A stretch of 64,000 nucleotides of DNA, taken from Halorussus caseinilyticus (lineage in GTDB: Archaea; Halobacteriota; Halobacteria; Halobacteriales; Haladaptataceae). This document shows, one piece after another, positions 43,696 to 54,084 of the stretch. The stretch spans positions 3,162,001-3,226,000 of the forward strand of contig NZ_CP119809.1 of NCBI RefSeq assembly GCF_029338395.1. The letters are read 5' to 3'. The notes beneath the pieces are model-generated. The model was given only the letters and a program-made list of their open reading frames with translations. It did no database searches and was not told the origin of the DNA. The first letter of the stretch is position 1, and the number at the start of each line of letters is the position of its first letter. The position numbers and the translations under genes were made by a program.

Positions 43696-45300
43696 TCAGG
43701 CGAGTGATTCTCCGAGCGCGTCCTCGACTCGTTGCTCCAGCAGTCCCGACCACACCAGCGCGTCGGCGCTCTCGATGTCGTGGTGAATCGGCCGGTCCTC
43801 GACCAGCGCCGGGACGACTTCCCGGACCGCTTCGTAGGCCGCGCCGGTGCCGACGCCGTGGGCCAGACTGTCGTCCAAAAATTCGGCGGCCTGCGCGCCA
43901 CAGAGCAGTTCGATTCCGACCACGGTAATCGCGTTCTCGACGGCCGACCGCGCGTCGAAGGCGCTCTGGGCGCTCATGCTCACGTGGTCCTCCTGATTCC
44001 CGCTGACCGGCGTGTTGTCCATCGAGGGCCGCCCGGTCGCGCGGTTCTCGTTGACGAGCGCCGCCGCGGTGTACTGGGCTATCATGTACCCCGAGCGCAG
44101 GCCGCTCCCCTCCGTCAGGAACGGCGGGAGGTGCGGTTCCTGCACGTTCGGGTTCAACATTCGGTCCACCCGGCGCTCGCAGATGGCCGCCAACTCGGTA
44201 ATCGCGTTCGTCAGGTAGTCAAGCGGAAGCGCCAGCGGGTCGCCGTGGAAGTTCCCGCCCGAGAGGACCGCGGCGTTCTCGGTGCCGGAGGCTCGGCCGT
44301 CGGTCTCGTCGGCGTCGAAGATGAGCGGGTTGTCCGTCGCGCTGTTCAACTCGACTTCGACCGCCTCCCGGAGGTGGTCGATTGCGTCTCGGACCGCGCC
44401 GTGGACTTGCGGCAGGCACCGAATCGAGTAGGCGTCCTGCACCCGGTCGCAGTTGCGATGGGACTCCACGATTTTGGAGTCGGCCGTGAGGCGCTTGACG
44501 TTCCGGGCGCTCTCGGCGTGGCCGGGATGCGGCCGGACTCCCGCGATGGAGTCGTCGGCCGCCGCGGTAGTCCCCATCGTCACCTCGGTCGTGAGCGACC
44601 CCGCAACGTCGGCGGCCCGGACCGCGCGCTCGGCGTCCACGACGGCGAGCGCCGCCAGACCGACGGTCAACTGGGTCCCGTTGATGAGCGCGATGCCCTC
44701 CTTCGCCCGGAGCGTCAGCGGTTCGAGGTCGGCGGTAGCGAGCGCCTCGTCGCCGGGCAGTCGCTCGGTCCCCTCGCCAGTCTCGACCTCAGCCTCGCCC
44801 TCGCCGACCAGCACCAGCGCGAGGTGCGCGAGCGGCGCGAGGTCGCCGCTCGCGCCCAGACTCCCGCGGGACTTCACCACTGGGTGGACGCCCGCGTCGA
44901 GCATCGTCACGAGATGGTCCACGACGACCTCTCGGACGCCGGAGTAGCCCTTCACGAGCGCGTTGAGTCGCCCGAGCAGGAGCGCCCGAACCTCCTCGCG
45001 GTCCAACTCCCGGCCCGCACCGGCGGCGTGGCTCCGGACCAGATTCAACTGCAACTGTTCTACGTCCTCGCGGGGGATGCGCTCGTCCACGAGTTCGCCG
45101 AACCCGGTGTTGACGCCGTAGACGGCTTCGCCGCTCTCGACCACCTCTTCGACTCGCTCGCGGGCGGTCCGAACCTTCTCGCGTGCGTCCTCGGGCACGA
45201 CCACGCGCGCGTCCTCTCGCGCGACCCGCGCAACGTCCTCCGGCGCGAGGGTCTCGCCGTCGGCCCGAACCGGTTCCGAGTCCGGTCCCGACTCAGCCAC
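43696..45300 (-). CDS. hutH: Histidine ammonia-lyase
   Basis: First step of histidine breakdown: histidine to urocanate plus ammonia. 534 residues from a GTG start overlapping hutI by 8 nt. The MIO-forming Ala-Ser-Gly is in GSLGASGDLAPLAHLALVL; SGNFHGDPLALPLDYLTNAI and NPNVQEPHLPPFLTEGSGL are conserved. Last gene of hutU-G-I-H. Confidence 0.97.
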   Translation of the reverse strand: MAESGPDSEPVRADGETLAPEDVARVAREDARVVVPEDAREKVRTARERVEEVVESGEAVYGVNTGFGELVDERIPREDVEQLQLNLVRSHAAGAGRELDREEVRALLLGRLNALVKGYSGVREVVVDHLVTMLDAGVHPVVKSRGSLGASGDLAPLAHLALVLVGEGEAEVETGEGTERLPGDEALATADLEPLTLRAKEGIALINGTQLTVGLAALAVVDAERAVRAADVAGSLTTEVTMGTTAAADDSIAGVRPHPGHAESARNVKRLTADSKIVESHRNCDRVQDAYSIRCLPQVHGAVRDAIDHLREAVEVELNSATDNPLIFDADETDGRASGTENAAVLSGGNFHGDPLALPLDYLTNAITELAAICERRVDRMLNPNVQEPHLPPFLTEGSGLRSGYMIAQYTAAALVNENRATGRPSMDNTPVSGNQEDHVSMSAQSAFDARSAVENAITVVGIELLCGAQAAEFLDDSLAHGVGTGAAYEAVREVVPALVEDRPIHHDIESADALVWSGLLEQRVEDALGESLA

Positions 45301-46540
45301 GGTAGACCACCTCCCCGTCTTTCAGCACGGTCCCGACGGCGTTCACGCCGAAGTTGTACGGGACGTGGACGTGGGTCGGCGCGTCCAGAATCGCCACGTC
45401 GCCGGGCGCACCTTCCCGTAGCGTTCCGACGTTCTCCGGCAGGTCGAGGGCGGCCGCGGCGTTCGTGGTCGAAGCGACGAGCGCTTCGGCGGGCGTCATC
45501 CCCATCTCGACGCACGAGAGCGAGGCCGCGAAGCCCATGCTCTGACTGTAGCAGTTGGGGTTGAAGTCGGTCGCAATCGCCACGTCCCCACCGGCGTCGA
45601 GGAACGCGCGGGCGTCGGCGTACGCCGCGCCGAGACCGAACGCCGTCCCGGGGAGCAAGACCGGTACCACGTCGGCCTCCACGAGAGCCGCGATGTCCTC
45701 CTCGGTCGAGTGGAGCAGGTGGTCGGCGCTCGCGGCCCCGATTTCCGCGGCCAACTGGGTCCCGCCGATGTGGGCCAATTCCTCGGCGTGGACCTTCGGC
45801 GTCATGCCCGCGTCCTTTCCGGCCTCCAAGACTCGGCGGGACTGGTCCACGTCGAAGACGCCCTCCTCGCAGAACACGTCGCAGAACTCGGCGATGCCCT
45901 GTGACTCGACCTCGGGAATCTGGTCTTGGACGACTTCCTCGACGTACTCGTCGGCGTCTCGGCCTTCTGGCACGGCGTGGGCACCCATGAACGTCGGAAC
46001 CACGTCTACCGGGTGACGGTCGTCGGCGCGGTCGATGACCTCCAACATCCGGAGTTCCGTCTCGGCGTCGAGTCCGTACCCCGATTTGACTTCGACCGTC
46101 GTCGTCCCGTGGGCCAGCATCGTGTCGAGGTGGCCCAGCAGGTTGTCGAGCAACTGCTCGTCGCCCGCCTCGCGGGTCGCCCTGACCGTCCGGAGGATGC
46201 CGCCGCCTCCCTCCAGAATCTCCTGATACGTCTTGCCCTGTAGTTTGGCCTCGAACTCGTCGGAGCGGTCGCCCGCGAACAGCGCGTGGGTGTGGGGGTC
46301 CACGAACCCCGGAATCACGCTCTTCCCGCTGGCGTCCACCGCGTGGGCGGCGTTCTCGGGCGGGAACTCGCGGGTGACGGGACCGGTCGGTCCGACCCGC
46401 GCGACTTCACCGTCCTCCACCGCGACGGCGGCGTCGGTGTAGATACCGAGTTCGGTCTCGTCCCCGGCGTCTCCGGCGTCCTCGCCCGATTCGAGCGTGA
46501 CGATTTCGGCCGCGTCGTGGACGACTGCCGTGAGCGTCAT
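45293..46540 (-). CDS. hutI: Imidazolonepropionase
   Basis: Third step of the pathway: opens imidazolone-5-propionate. 415 residues from [14 protein letters not shown]; the upstream 48 codons are an Arg-rich shadow. The metal site is [16 protein letters not shown]; the amidohydrolase fold continues with [27 protein letters not shown] and ATDFNPNC. Start overlaps the hutG stop (ATGA). Confidence 0.96.
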   Translation of the reverse strand: MTLTAVVHDAAEIVTLESGEDAGDAGDETELGIYTDAAVAVEDGEVARVGPTGPVTREFPPENAAHAVDASGKSVIPGFVDPHTHALFAGDRSDEFEAKLQGKTYQEILEGGGGILRTVRATREAGDEQLLDNLLGHLDTMLAHGTTTVEVKSGYGLDAETELRMLEVIDRADDRHPVDVVPTFMGAHAVPEGRDADEYVEEVVQDQIPEVESQGIAEFCDVFCEEGVFDVDQSRRVLEAGKDAGMTPKVHAEELAHIGGTQLAAEIGAASADHLLHSTEEDIAALVEADVVPVLLPGTAFGLGAAYADARAFLDAGGDVAIATDFNPNCYSQSMGFAASLSCVEMGMTPAEALVASTTNAAAALDLPENVGTLREGAPGDVAILDAPTHVHVPYNFGVNAVGTVLKDGEVVYRG

Positions 46541-47631
46541 CGCCGACCTCCCGCGGCGGGACCGGCGGTCCCGCCGCTCTCGTCTCGCTCGCTCTTCGGC
46601 CGGGCGCTCAACAGGTGGGCGACGGCCCGCGCCCCGGCCTTCGCGGTCAGATTCGCGCTCCCGGACTCCAGCGAGGGCGCACACTCCACGACCTCGAACC
46701 CGGCGAGGCGATTTTCGGCCCCCAGCAGGCGGAGCATCCGGAACAACTCGCGAGTCGAGACGCCGCCGGGCGTGGGCGCGCTCACGCCCGGCGCGAACGC
46801 GGCGTCCAGCACGTCCAAGTCCACGCTGACGTAGAGGCGGTCCACGTCGCCGAGGGCGTCTCGCGCGCGGTCGATTGCCTTCACCTCGTCGTCGCCGACC
46901 TCTTCGGCCGTGACGACTTCGCCGCCCTGCTCGCGGACGTACTCGGCGTAGGCCGTAGAGGTCTCGAAGTGGCGTGCGCCGACGCAGGCGTAGGCGTCGA
47001 GACCCGCCTCGTAGAGTTGACGGTAGGGCGTCCCGCTGGTCGCGTCGTCGCCGACCTCCCGCACGTCGAGGTGGGCGTCGAAGTTGACGACGCCCAGCGT
47101 CCCCTCCTCCAGCAGGGGCGCGGCGTTCGGGAAGGTCATCGAATTGTCGCCCCCGAGGAAAACGGGGAAGGCGTCGGCGTCGTGGACTTTCTCGGTGATG
47201 GTCCGGACGCGCTCTTGGAGGTCGGCGACCGACCCCGAACCGTCTTCGCCGTCTCGCGGCTCCGCCGTCTGCTCGCGGCCTTGGCCGCTCGCATGGTCCG
47301 AGGGACCTTCGTCCCTCGCTACTCGACTGTCCGAGGCGCGTTGCGCCTCGCTATCCCCGAGTGTCACGTCGCCGAGGTCTGCGACCGAACCCACCGGCCC
47401 GGCGTCGAAGTGGTGGGTCTTGGTGCCCGCGAGGTGCTGGCGGAGCGCGGCCGGGCCTTCGCTCGCGCCCTTCCGACCGATGACCGCCCGGTCGAAGGGT
47501 TCGCCAACCAGTACGGCGTCGAAGCGGTCGGCGTCGTCTATACTCGCCAGCTCGACCACGTGGCCGAACTGTTCGTCGTTCGAATCGTTTGAGGGTCCCA
47601 TCCAGTCGAAAGTTGGTCTGCAGTCGGTCAT
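46537..47631 (-). CDS. hutG: Formimidoylglutamase (arginase family)
   Basis: Fourth step: formimino-glutamate to glutamate plus formamide. 364 residues. The Mn-binding motifs are [20 protein letters not shown] and [20 protein letters not shown]. Residues about 91-133 are an insertion absent from most relatives, encoded partly by perfect palindromes. Start overlaps the hutU stop (ATGA). Confidence 0.95.
   Translation of the reverse strand: MTDCRPTFDWMGPSNDSNDEQFGHVVELASIDDADRFDAVLVGEPFDRAVIGRKGASEGPAALRQHLAGTKTHHFDAGPVGSVADLGDVTLGDSEAQRASDSRVARDEGPSDHASGQGREQTAEPRDGEDGSGSVADLQERVRTITEKVHDADAFPVFLGGDNSMTFPNAAPLLEEGTLGVVNFDAHLDVREVGDDATSGTPYRQLYEAGLDAYACVGARHFETSTAYAEYVREQGGEVVTAEEVGDDEVKAIDRARDALGDVDRLYVSVDLDVLDAAFAPGVSAPTPGGVSTRELFRMLRLLGAENRLAGFEVVECAPSLESGSANLTAKAGARAVAHLLSARPKSERDESGGTAGPAAGGRR
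47275..47350 (+). repeat. Three perfect hairpins inside hutG
   Basis: GCGGCC-TT-GGCCGC (47275-47288), CGAGGGAC-CTTC-GTCCCTCG (47299-47318) and CGAGGCGC-GTT-GCGCCTCG (47332-47350) within 76 bp. They encode a hydrophilic insert and keep the hutG frame. Confidence 0.8.
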
Positions 47632-49409
47632 TCTCGGTCCCGCATCGGTACCGCGACGTTCGACTCCTCGGCCTCCGCGACTGCCTCGTCGTATCCCGCG
47701 TCGGCGTGGCGAATCACGCCCATTCCGGGGTCGGTGGTGAAGACCCGTCGGGCCTTCTCCGCGGCGAGGTCCGACCCGTCGAGTACCACGTGGTTGTTAG
47801 CGTGGAGGGCGTTCCCGATGCCGACGCCGCCGCCGTCGTGGACGCTCACGATGTCGGCCCCGGCCGCGCAGTTGAGCAGGGCGTTCAGAATCGGCCAGTC
47901 CGCAATCGCGTCCGACCCGTCGCGCATCGCCTCGGTCTCGCGGTTCGGACTCGCCACGCTCCCGGCGTCCAAGTGGTCGCGGGTGACGACCACCGGCGCG
48001 GAGATTTCGCCCGCGGCGACGAGTTCGTTGATTCGGAGCGCGAACCGAGCGCGCTCGGTGAGACCGTCGCCGTCTCCGTCGTCGGCGTCGTCCCCGGCCG
48101 AATAGCCCAACCAGCACACTCTGGAGGGGAGACCCTGAAACTCGACCTGTTCCTGCGCGAGGTCTATCCAGCGGTGGAGGTGGTCCTTCTCGGGGAACAA
48201 CTCCTTGACCGCCTCGTCGGTCCGGTGGATGTCCTCGGGGTCGCCCGAGAGCGCGGCCCACCGGAACGGTCCCTTCCCGCGGCAGAACAGCGGCCGGATG
48301 TACGCCGGGACGAATCCGGGGTAGTCGAAGGCGTCGTCCATCCCGCGGTGTTCTTTCACCTGCCCGCGGATGTTGTTGCCGTACTCGAAGGCTATCGCGC
48401 CCTCGTCCTGCATGTCGAGGATGCCCTGTACGTGGCGCTCCATCGTGTCGAGGCTCTCCGCGACGTACTTTTCGGGGTCATCCTCGCGGAGTTCGTCGGC
48501 CTCCGCGACGGTGTAGCCAGAGGGGTAGTAGCCTTCGAGTTCGTCGTGTGCGCTGGTCTGGTCGGTGATTACGTCGGGGACGAACCCGCGTTCGAGCATC
48601 CCTTCGAGCATGTCGGCGGCGTTGAGGTGGACGCCGACCGAGTAGGGTTCGCCGTTCTCGGCGGCCTCCTTCGCCTTCTCGATTGCCTCGTCTAAGTCGT
48701 CGGTCTTCTCCTGACAGTATCCCGTCTCGATGCGGCGGTCGATGCGGTCTTCGTCCACCTCCGCGGCGATGCAGACGCCGTGGTTCATCGTCACCGCGAG
48801 CGGTTGGGCACCGCCCATGCCGCCGAGTCCGCCCGTGACGACGATTTTCCCGCGGAGTCCGTCGTCGTCGGGGTAGTGTTGGTCGGCGAGTTCGGCCAGC
48901 GTCTCGTAGGTACCTTGGATGATGCCCTGCGTGCCGATGTACGCCCACGACCCCGCGGTCATCTGGCCGTACATGATGAGACCCTTCGCTTCCAACTCGT
49001 GGAAGTGGTCCCAGTCGTCCCACTTGCCGACGAGGTTGGAGTTGGCGATGAGGACTCTGGGGGCCTTCTCGTGGGTCCGGAAGCGCCCGACGGGTTTGCC
49101 CGACTGGACCAGCAGGGTCTCGTCGTCGTCCAACTCGCGCAACTCGGCCAGAATCGCGTCGTAGGCGTCCCACGACCGGGCGGCCCGCCCGGTGCCGCCG
49201 TAGACCACCAGTTCCTCGGGTTTCTCGGCCACCTCGGGGTCTAAGTTGTTGTTCAACATCCGGAGGGCGGCCTCCTGTCGCCACCCTTCGCACTCGATTT
49301 CGGTGCCGGTGGGCGAACCTCGGTACTCCTTCCACTGCTCGCTCGGTTCGCCGACGCCGTGTCCGGCGTCTCGGTTCTCGTCTGTCTGTTCCGGTTGCCC
49401 TTCGCTCAT
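47628..49409 (-). CDS. hutU: Urocanate hydratase
   Basis: Second step: urocanate to imidazolone propionate, with NAD. 593 residues from [16 protein letters not shown]; the upstream ATG gives no conserved sequence. [40 protein letters not shown] and the C-terminal [20 protein letters not shown] region are characteristic. A TATA-like box about 27 nt upstream (about 49434-49439) suits a leaderless start; first gene of the operon. Confidence 0.97.
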   Translation of the reverse strand: MSEGQPEQTDENRDAGHGVGEPSEQWKEYRGSPTGTEIECEGWRQEAALRMLNNNLDPEVAEKPEELVVYGGTGRAARSWDAYDAILAELRELDDDETLLVQSGKPVGRFRTHEKAPRVLIANSNLVGKWDDWDHFHELEAKGLIMYGQMTAGSWAYIGTQGIIQGTYETLAELADQHYPDDDGLRGKIVVTGGLGGMGGAQPLAVTMNHGVCIAAEVDEDRIDRRIETGYCQEKTDDLDEAIEKAKEAAENGEPYSVGVHLNAADMLEGMLERGFVPDVITDQTSAHDELEGYYPSGYTVAEADELREDDPEKYVAESLDTMERHVQGILDMQDEGAIAFEYGNNIRGQVKEHRGMDDAFDYPGFVPAYIRPLFCRGKGPFRWAALSGDPEDIHRTDEAVKELFPEKDHLHRWIDLAQEQVEFQGLPSRVCWLGYSAGDDADDGDGDGLTERARFALRINELVAAGEISAPVVVTRDHLDAGSVASPNRETEAMRDGSDAIADWPILNALLNCAAGADIVSVHDGGGVGIGNALHANNHVVLDGSDLAAEKARRVFTTDPGMGVIRHADAGYDEAVAEAEESNVAVPMRDRE

Positions 49410-49528
49410 ACTACGACGTTCGGGCGCGAGAGCCAAATACCTGAATACCGCCTTAGGGAGGGTGTTTTAAGTATCTCGTTCGGTTCCGCAGTCGCTCGCG
49501 TCTCGTGTGCCGTCACGTCCTCGGACGC

Positions 49529-49603
49529 GCTCGGAGCGAAACTCACGGGACGCGCTCGGAGCGAAACTCACGGGACGCGCTCGGAGTGAAACTCACGGGA
49601 CGC
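49529..49603 (+). repeat. 3 x 25-bp tandem repeat
   Basis: The unit GCTCGGAGCGAAACTCACGG plus GACGC occurs three times (49529-49553, 49554-49578, 49579-49603), the last with one change. Twenty-five is not a multiple of three, so it is not a coding repeat. It lies between hutU and its divergent regulator, in the 350-bp spacer that has no gene. Confidence 0.9.
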
Positions 49604-49605
49604 GA

Positions 49606-49712
49606 CCGTGAGCGCCGACAGGCGCGAACGGTCGGGGAGGTCCGGGGCGCGGTGGCGGTGCGGTCGCGGTGCTGTGCGGTCCTCGTTGGCTCAAGCAGTA
49701 GCTGGCTCTGCC
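49606..49712 (-). repeat. Dispersed repeat family A, copy A3 (inverted)
   Basis: On the minus strand: CCAGCTACTGCTTGAGCC, then AACGAGGACCGCACAGCACC, a CCGC-rich tract, and GGACCTCCCCGACC. It matches copies at 18277-18408 and 59873-60051 but is more diverged. Boundaries are approximate. Confidence 0.6.
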
Positions 49713-49759
49713 GTCTCGTCGTCGGCACACCGAGTTATCCCTCCGTCACTTTACGGTCT

Positions 49760-50470
49760 GTGCCACGCCGAATCTCACAACTCGAACGCGGCGTTCAATA
49801 CTGTCGCCTCGAAATCCCGACTCGGATGCACGAAGCGGTTCTCGGAATCGAACACCCCGGCGCGTACGCCGCCGCCACCGCGGGCACCGACACGACGGTC
49901 GAACTCTGGTGCAACGACCACTGTGACCTCCTGCATGTCGGCGGCGCGGGCGGCGAGGCGGTCGTCGCCCACGTCGAGCGAGCGGTCGGCGTCCGCGAGC
50001 GAATCGCGGACGCCGACGAGCGACTGCTCATCACCGACGACTGCCTGAAGGAGCGCGACGACGACCCCATCGAGGCGACCCTCGCCGCCCACGACTGCCT
50101 GCTCGTGCCGCCGCTTCGGTACGCCGAGGGCAGGAAGTGGTGTCGCGTGCTGGCGCTGGACCCCGCGAACCTGACCGCGTTCTACCGCGACGTGGCCGCC
50201 GAGTTCTCGGTGGTCGTGGAGTCCAAGCGCGAGGTCCGGTCGGTCCGGGCCGACCGACCACTGCTCACGCTCGATTCGGCCCTGCCGGACCTCTCGGTGC
50301 GCCAGCGCGAGGCACTGCTGACCGCGACCGAGATGGGTTACTACCGGATTCCCCGCGAGGCGACCACGGCCGAACTCGCGTCGGCGATGGGCGTCGAACG
50401 CCGGACGTTCGAGGAACACCTCCGACGCGCCGAGAACAAACTCCTGCGGTCGTTCGCCGAGACATTGTAG
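49760..50470 (+). CDS. Bat-type HTH regulator next to hut operon
   Basis: 236 residues from a GTG; the true start could be the ATG at 49826. The C-terminal HTH_10 domain is clear (LSVRQREALLTATEMGYYRI, TTAELASAMGVERRTFEEHL, RRAENKLLRSFAETL). The N-terminal half is a sensor-like region. In haloarchaea regulators of this type commonly lie by the pathway they control, so regulation of hutUGIH is a good inference. Confidence 0.82.
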   Translation: MPRRISQLERGVQYCRLEIPTRMHEAVLGIEHPGAYAAATAGTDTTVELWCNDHCDLLHVGGAGGEAVVAHVERAVGVRERIADADERLLITDDCLKERDDDPIEATLAAHDCLLVPPLRYAEGRKWCRVLALDPANLTAFYRDVAAEFSVVVESKREVRSVRADRPLLTLDSALPDLSVRQREALLTATEMGYYRIPREATTAELASAMGVERRTFEEHLRRAENKLLRSFAETL

Positions 50471-50532
50471 AAATTGCTCACGAAAATGTATATATTTTCT
50501 AAAGCATCCTATATCGTTCTTTCAGACAGGTG

Positions 50533-51366
50533 CTACCAGCTCTCCGGGAGTTCGATGCCCGCCTCGTTGAACCGCCGGTTCACGCGCTGGAGGTACTCCG
50601 ACCGGATGGTGACGAACGCCTCGCGCGACGGTTGGTCTATCCAGTAGCGGGCCTGCACGCCCGCCCGTCCCTCGTCGAGTTCGACCACGCGGACGGTCGG
50701 GGTCGGTCGGTCGAGGACGTTCCCGCTCGCTTGGGCCTCCTCTACGAGGATGGTCGCCACCGCGCCGAGGTCGGTGTCGTCGCCGACGTGGAACGTGTGG
50801 GAGATGCGGCGCGGCGACTTGGCGACGGCGTTGACCACGGCGCTGGTGGCGAGTTGGGAGTTGGGCACGGTCAGCAGTTCGTTGTCGAAGGTTCGGACCC
50901 GCGTCACCCGAAAGCTGATGTCCTCGATGACGCCCTCCTTGTCCTGCCAGCGAATCCAGTCGCCGATGTTGAACTTCGGGTCCGTCACGATGAAGACGCC
51001 GCCGACGAGATTCGACGCGATGTCCCGACTGGCGAACCCGACGGCGACGGTGAGCGCGGCGACCACTGTCGGCGGGATAGAGAGCAGATAGCCGTAGTCG
51101 GTCACGTCGATCGCGAGCCGGAAGGCGGCGAGCAACACAGCGACGTGGACGGTCTTTACCACCGCGCTAGCGACTGCCTCTTGGACTCGCTGGGTGGAGA
51201 GCGCGCGCTCGACCGCCGGGAGGAGGATTCTCCGTCCGACTGCATACACCACCACGAACACGGCGATAGCCACCGCGAAGTCCCGGAGGAGGTCGAGATA
51301 ATCGCCGACCGGGAGGTCCGAGATGTCGTCCCCCTGTAGAACGAATTGCACCGCTTGCCTCGTCAC
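50533..51366 (-). CDS. MscS-family mechanosensitive channel
   Basis: 277 residues from a leaderless GTG; TATAAAATC (51391-51399) lies about 28 nt upstream, whereas the much longer upstream extension has no family support. Transmembrane helices span about 27-100, then the pore helix and beta domain (AVGFASRDIASNLVGGVFIV, FNIGDWIRWQDKEGVIEDIS, LLTVPNSQLATSAVVN). Releases solutes under hypo-osmotic shock. Confidence 0.9.
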   Translation of the reverse strand: MTRQAVQFVLQGDDISDLPVGDYLDLLRDFAVAIAVFVVVYAVGRRILLPAVERALSTQRVQEAVASAVVKTVHVAVLLAAFRLAIDVTDYGYLLSIPPTVVAALTVAVGFASRDIASNLVGGVFIVTDPKFNIGDWIRWQDKEGVIEDISFRVTRVRTFDNELLTVPNSQLATSAVVNAVAKSPRRISHTFHVGDDTDLGAVATILVEEAQASGNVLDRPTPTVRVVELDEGRAGVQARYWIDQPSREAFVTIRSEYLQRVNRRFNEAGIELPESW

Positions 51367-51416
51367 TGCGGGACCGACGACGCGAATCGGTATAAAATCT
51401 GGCCGGGCGTCGCGGT

Positions 51417-52409
51417 TCAGTAGGACTCTTCCACGTCGATGGGACCGCTGAACGCCGAGTAGAGGACGCCGAAGTAGGTCAGCACCAGCGGAATCAGGAT
51501 AGCGGCCCCGATTGTCAGCAACTCGACGGCGGGCGCGCCGATGATGGCCTCCTCGACGGTCAGACCGGTCATCGGTTCCACGACGGGGTACATCAGCACC
51601 GCGACCAGCGCCACGAGCGCGCCCGTCATCCCGCCCGAGGCACCGAGCGCGAGGTAGGGCCGCCCGGCGCGGGCGGCGACGACGTACACAACCCCGAGCA
51701 GGACCGACCCGACGACCAGCGCGATGGCCACCGGCGATAAGAGCGCCTCCCGCAGGCCGGGTCGGAGCGCCAGCAGGACCAGCGCGACCACGACCAGCGC
51801 GAGGTAGACGGCCGTCGCGCGGACGCCGTAGCCCGGCATCTCGTCGGCGAGCGCCCCGGTCGTCTTCAACCGGAGGAACGCCGCGCCCGCGGCGACGTTG
51901 AGCGCGACCACCGCGAGACCGACCACCAGCGAGGCGGGCGCGACTCCTTCGACGCCGAGCAACCAGTTCCCGGTGAAGACCCCGAGCAGGAACGGCGCGC
52001 CGACGCTCCCGACGACGAACGCCCGGCCCCACCACCTCTGCCATCCCTCGCTCTCGCGCTGTTCGAAGAACTCCGGGGCCATCCCGCGCAGGATGAGCGT
52101 GGCGAGGACGCCGAAAAGCAGGAGGTAGTGGCGACTGAACAGCGCGGCGTACACCGACGGGAAGGCCGCGAACAGGCCCCCGCCGAACACCACCAGCCAG
52201 ACTTCGTTGCCGTCCCAGAACGGCCCGATGGCCGCGAGACACTGCTCTCGCTCGTGGTGGTCCTCCCGGAGCGCGAAGATTGCCCCGACGCCGAAGTCCC
52301 ACCCGTCGAGGAACAGGAAGACTGCGAGGAACCCGAACACCACCACGAACCAGAGGTCCGAGAGCGCGACGCCGAACCACACCACCTCCAGCGCGAGCAG
52401 TTCAGTCAT
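51417..52409 (-). CDS. cydB: Cytochrome bd-type quinol oxidase, subunit II
   Basis: 330 residues, eight or so transmembrane helices. FLDGWDFGVGAIFAL and FWDGNEVWLVVFGGGLFAAFP are the conserved subunit II signatures. Start overlaps the end of cydA by 8 nt. Confidence 0.93.
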   Translation of the reverse strand: MTELLALEVVWFGVALSDLWFVVVFGFLAVFLFLDGWDFGVGAIFALREDHHEREQCLAAIGPFWDGNEVWLVVFGGGLFAAFPSVYAALFSRHYLLLFGVLATLILRGMAPEFFEQRESEGWQRWWGRAFVVGSVGAPFLLGVFTGNWLLGVEGVAPASLVVGLAVVALNVAAGAAFLRLKTTGALADEMPGYGVRATAVYLALVVVALVLLALRPGLREALLSPVAIALVVGSVLLGVVYVVAARAGRPYLALGASGGMTGALVALVAVLMYPVVEPMTGLTVEEAIIGAPAVELLTIGAAILIPLVLTYFGVLYSAFSGPIDVEESY

Positions 52410-53838
52410 CCTCGCTCGCCCCCGCCGCAGTCGGCGTGGTCGGCCGGTCGGCGTCGGGCAGTTCGTCGTCCCCGCCTTCCGGTCCTCGCCGGACTAGTCG
52501 CCCGACGACGTAGGTGTACAGCGACAGCAGGACGAGGTAGCCCCCGACGAATCCCGCGAGCGTCAGGGTCGCCTCCGTCGCCGTGAGACCGGGCGAGACG
52601 CCCTCGGTGGTCTTCATCACGCCCTGAATCACCCACGGTTGGCGACCCACCTCGGTCACTATCCACCCGAGTTCGACGCCGAGGAATCCGAGTACCGACG
52701 ACGCCATCAGCGCCTTCTGGAGCAGTCGGTCCTCGAACAGTTCCCCGGTCCACCACCGATACCCCGCCCAGAACGCCAGTAGCATGAACCAGAACCCCAT
52801 GGCGACCATCGCACGGAACGACCAGAACACGATGGCGACCGGCGGCGAGCCTTCGAACTCGTTCAGGCCGGTAATCTCGGCCTGTGCGTCCCCGCCCGAG
52901 GCCAGCCACGACGCCCCGCCGGGTATCCCGATGCCGAAGATGTCTTTCGCCCGCGGGTTCAGCAGGTCGTCCACGCTGGTCGGGAACGCGACGATGTACT
53001 CGGGGACGTAGCTGTCGGTCTCCCACACCGCCTCCATCGCGGCGAACTTCTGTGGCTGAGTCTCGGCGACGTGGCGGCCGTAGGCGTCACCGTGGAGGAC
53101 CTGCAACGGCGCGGTGACGACGAGGACGACCAGCGCGATTTTCAGGGTCGCCTCCCAGAACTCGGCGTCCAGATTCCCCTCGTCCACCACGCCGAGGTGG
53201 TGGCGACGGTAGACGTGGTAGGCCGCGACCCCGGCCATGAACAGCGCGACCGACAGGACCGCCGCGTTCTGCATGTGGACGAACATCCACGGGAACCGCG
53301 GGTTGGCGTACGCCGCGATGGGGTCGGTCAGCAGGATAGTCAACTGGCCGCTCTCGCGGGCGACTTCGAACCCCCGCGGCGTCTGCATCCACGAGTTGGC
53401 GACCAGAATCCACACCGCCGACAGCCACGTTCCGAGACCCACCATCAGCGCCGACACGAAGTAGAGTCGGTCGCCCACTCGCTCGCGCCCGAAGACGAAC
53501 ACGCCGAGGAAGGTGGCTTCGAGGAAGAACGCCATCATCCCCTCTACCGCGAGCGGACCCCCGAACAACTCTCCGGCCGCGGCCGAGAACGCCGCGAAGT
53601 TGGTTCCGAACTCGAACTCCAGCACCAACCCCGTCACCGTCCCCACCGCGAAGCTTACCGCGAATATCTTGGTCCAGAACCGGCGCAGTCGCTCGTAGAG
53701 AGCCGAACCGGTCCGAATCTCTTTCCACGTAAAGTAGACGAGGAAGGGCGCGAGACCCATGCTCATCACGGGGAAGATGATGTGAACGATAGTCGTCACC
53801 GCGAACTGGAGGCGACTCGCAGTCGCCGGGTCTACCAC
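52402..53838 (-). CDS. cydA: Cytochrome bd-type quinol oxidase, subunit I
   Basis: 478 residues from a GTG (VVDPATASRLQFAVTTIVHI); the 46 preceding codons are not family-like. Haem ligands sit in SRLQFAVTTIVH and FVHMQNAAVLSVALFMAG, and GWIVTEVGRQPWVIQG binds quinol. The oxidase takes electrons from quinol to O2 at high affinity in the membrane and has no associated cydX visible. Confidence 0.95.
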   Translation of the reverse strand: MVDPATASRLQFAVTTIVHIIFPVMSMGLAPFLVYFTWKEIRTGSALYERLRRFWTKIFAVSFAVGTVTGLVLEFEFGTNFAAFSAAAGELFGGPLAVEGMMAFFLEATFLGVFVFGRERVGDRLYFVSALMVGLGTWLSAVWILVANSWMQTPRGFEVARESGQLTILLTDPIAAYANPRFPWMFVHMQNAAVLSVALFMAGVAAYHVYRRHHLGVVDEGNLDAEFWEATLKIALVVLVVTAPLQVLHGDAYGRHVAETQPQKFAAMEAVWETDSYVPEYIVAFPTSVDDLLNPRAKDIFGIGIPGGASWLASGGDAQAEITGLNEFEGSPPVAIVFWSFRAMVAMGFWFMLLAFWAGYRWWTGELFEDRLLQKALMASSVLGFLGVELGWIVTEVGRQPWVIQGVMKTTEGVSPGLTATEATLTLAGFVGGYLVLLSLYTYVVGRLVRRGPEGGDDELPDADRPTTPTAAGASEDD

Positions 53839-54084
53839 CGTCCCACCCCCCGTCGCCGGAAGTCGCCGCGCCAGTCCAATCGGCCGACACGTCTCTCTCG
53901 GGTCATGGTCTCTCCCTACGGTCCGAACGTTGAAGAAGGGATACCCCGTTCTCGGCCGAACGGAATCGGGGTGCAACCCAAGTACGTCGAGTCCCTAGAG
54001 AGCTGTTTGGGACGGGGCTTCGGTTCCCGTCGCTCGCGCGTCTGACTAACCCTTAAGTGGTAACGCGTGGGACGTATCACCCAG

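Noticed and set aside
43732-45564. 610-codon plus-strand frame across hutH/hutI
   Set aside because: Shadow of well-defined hutH and hutI on the minus strand.
49529-49603. CRISPR array
   Set aside because: The 25-bp units are directly adjacent with no spacers, and no cas genes are present.
51367-52380. 338-codon upstream extension of the MscS channel
   Set aside because: It is an Arg/Gly-rich shadow of cydB; a TATA box and leaderless GTG define the real start.
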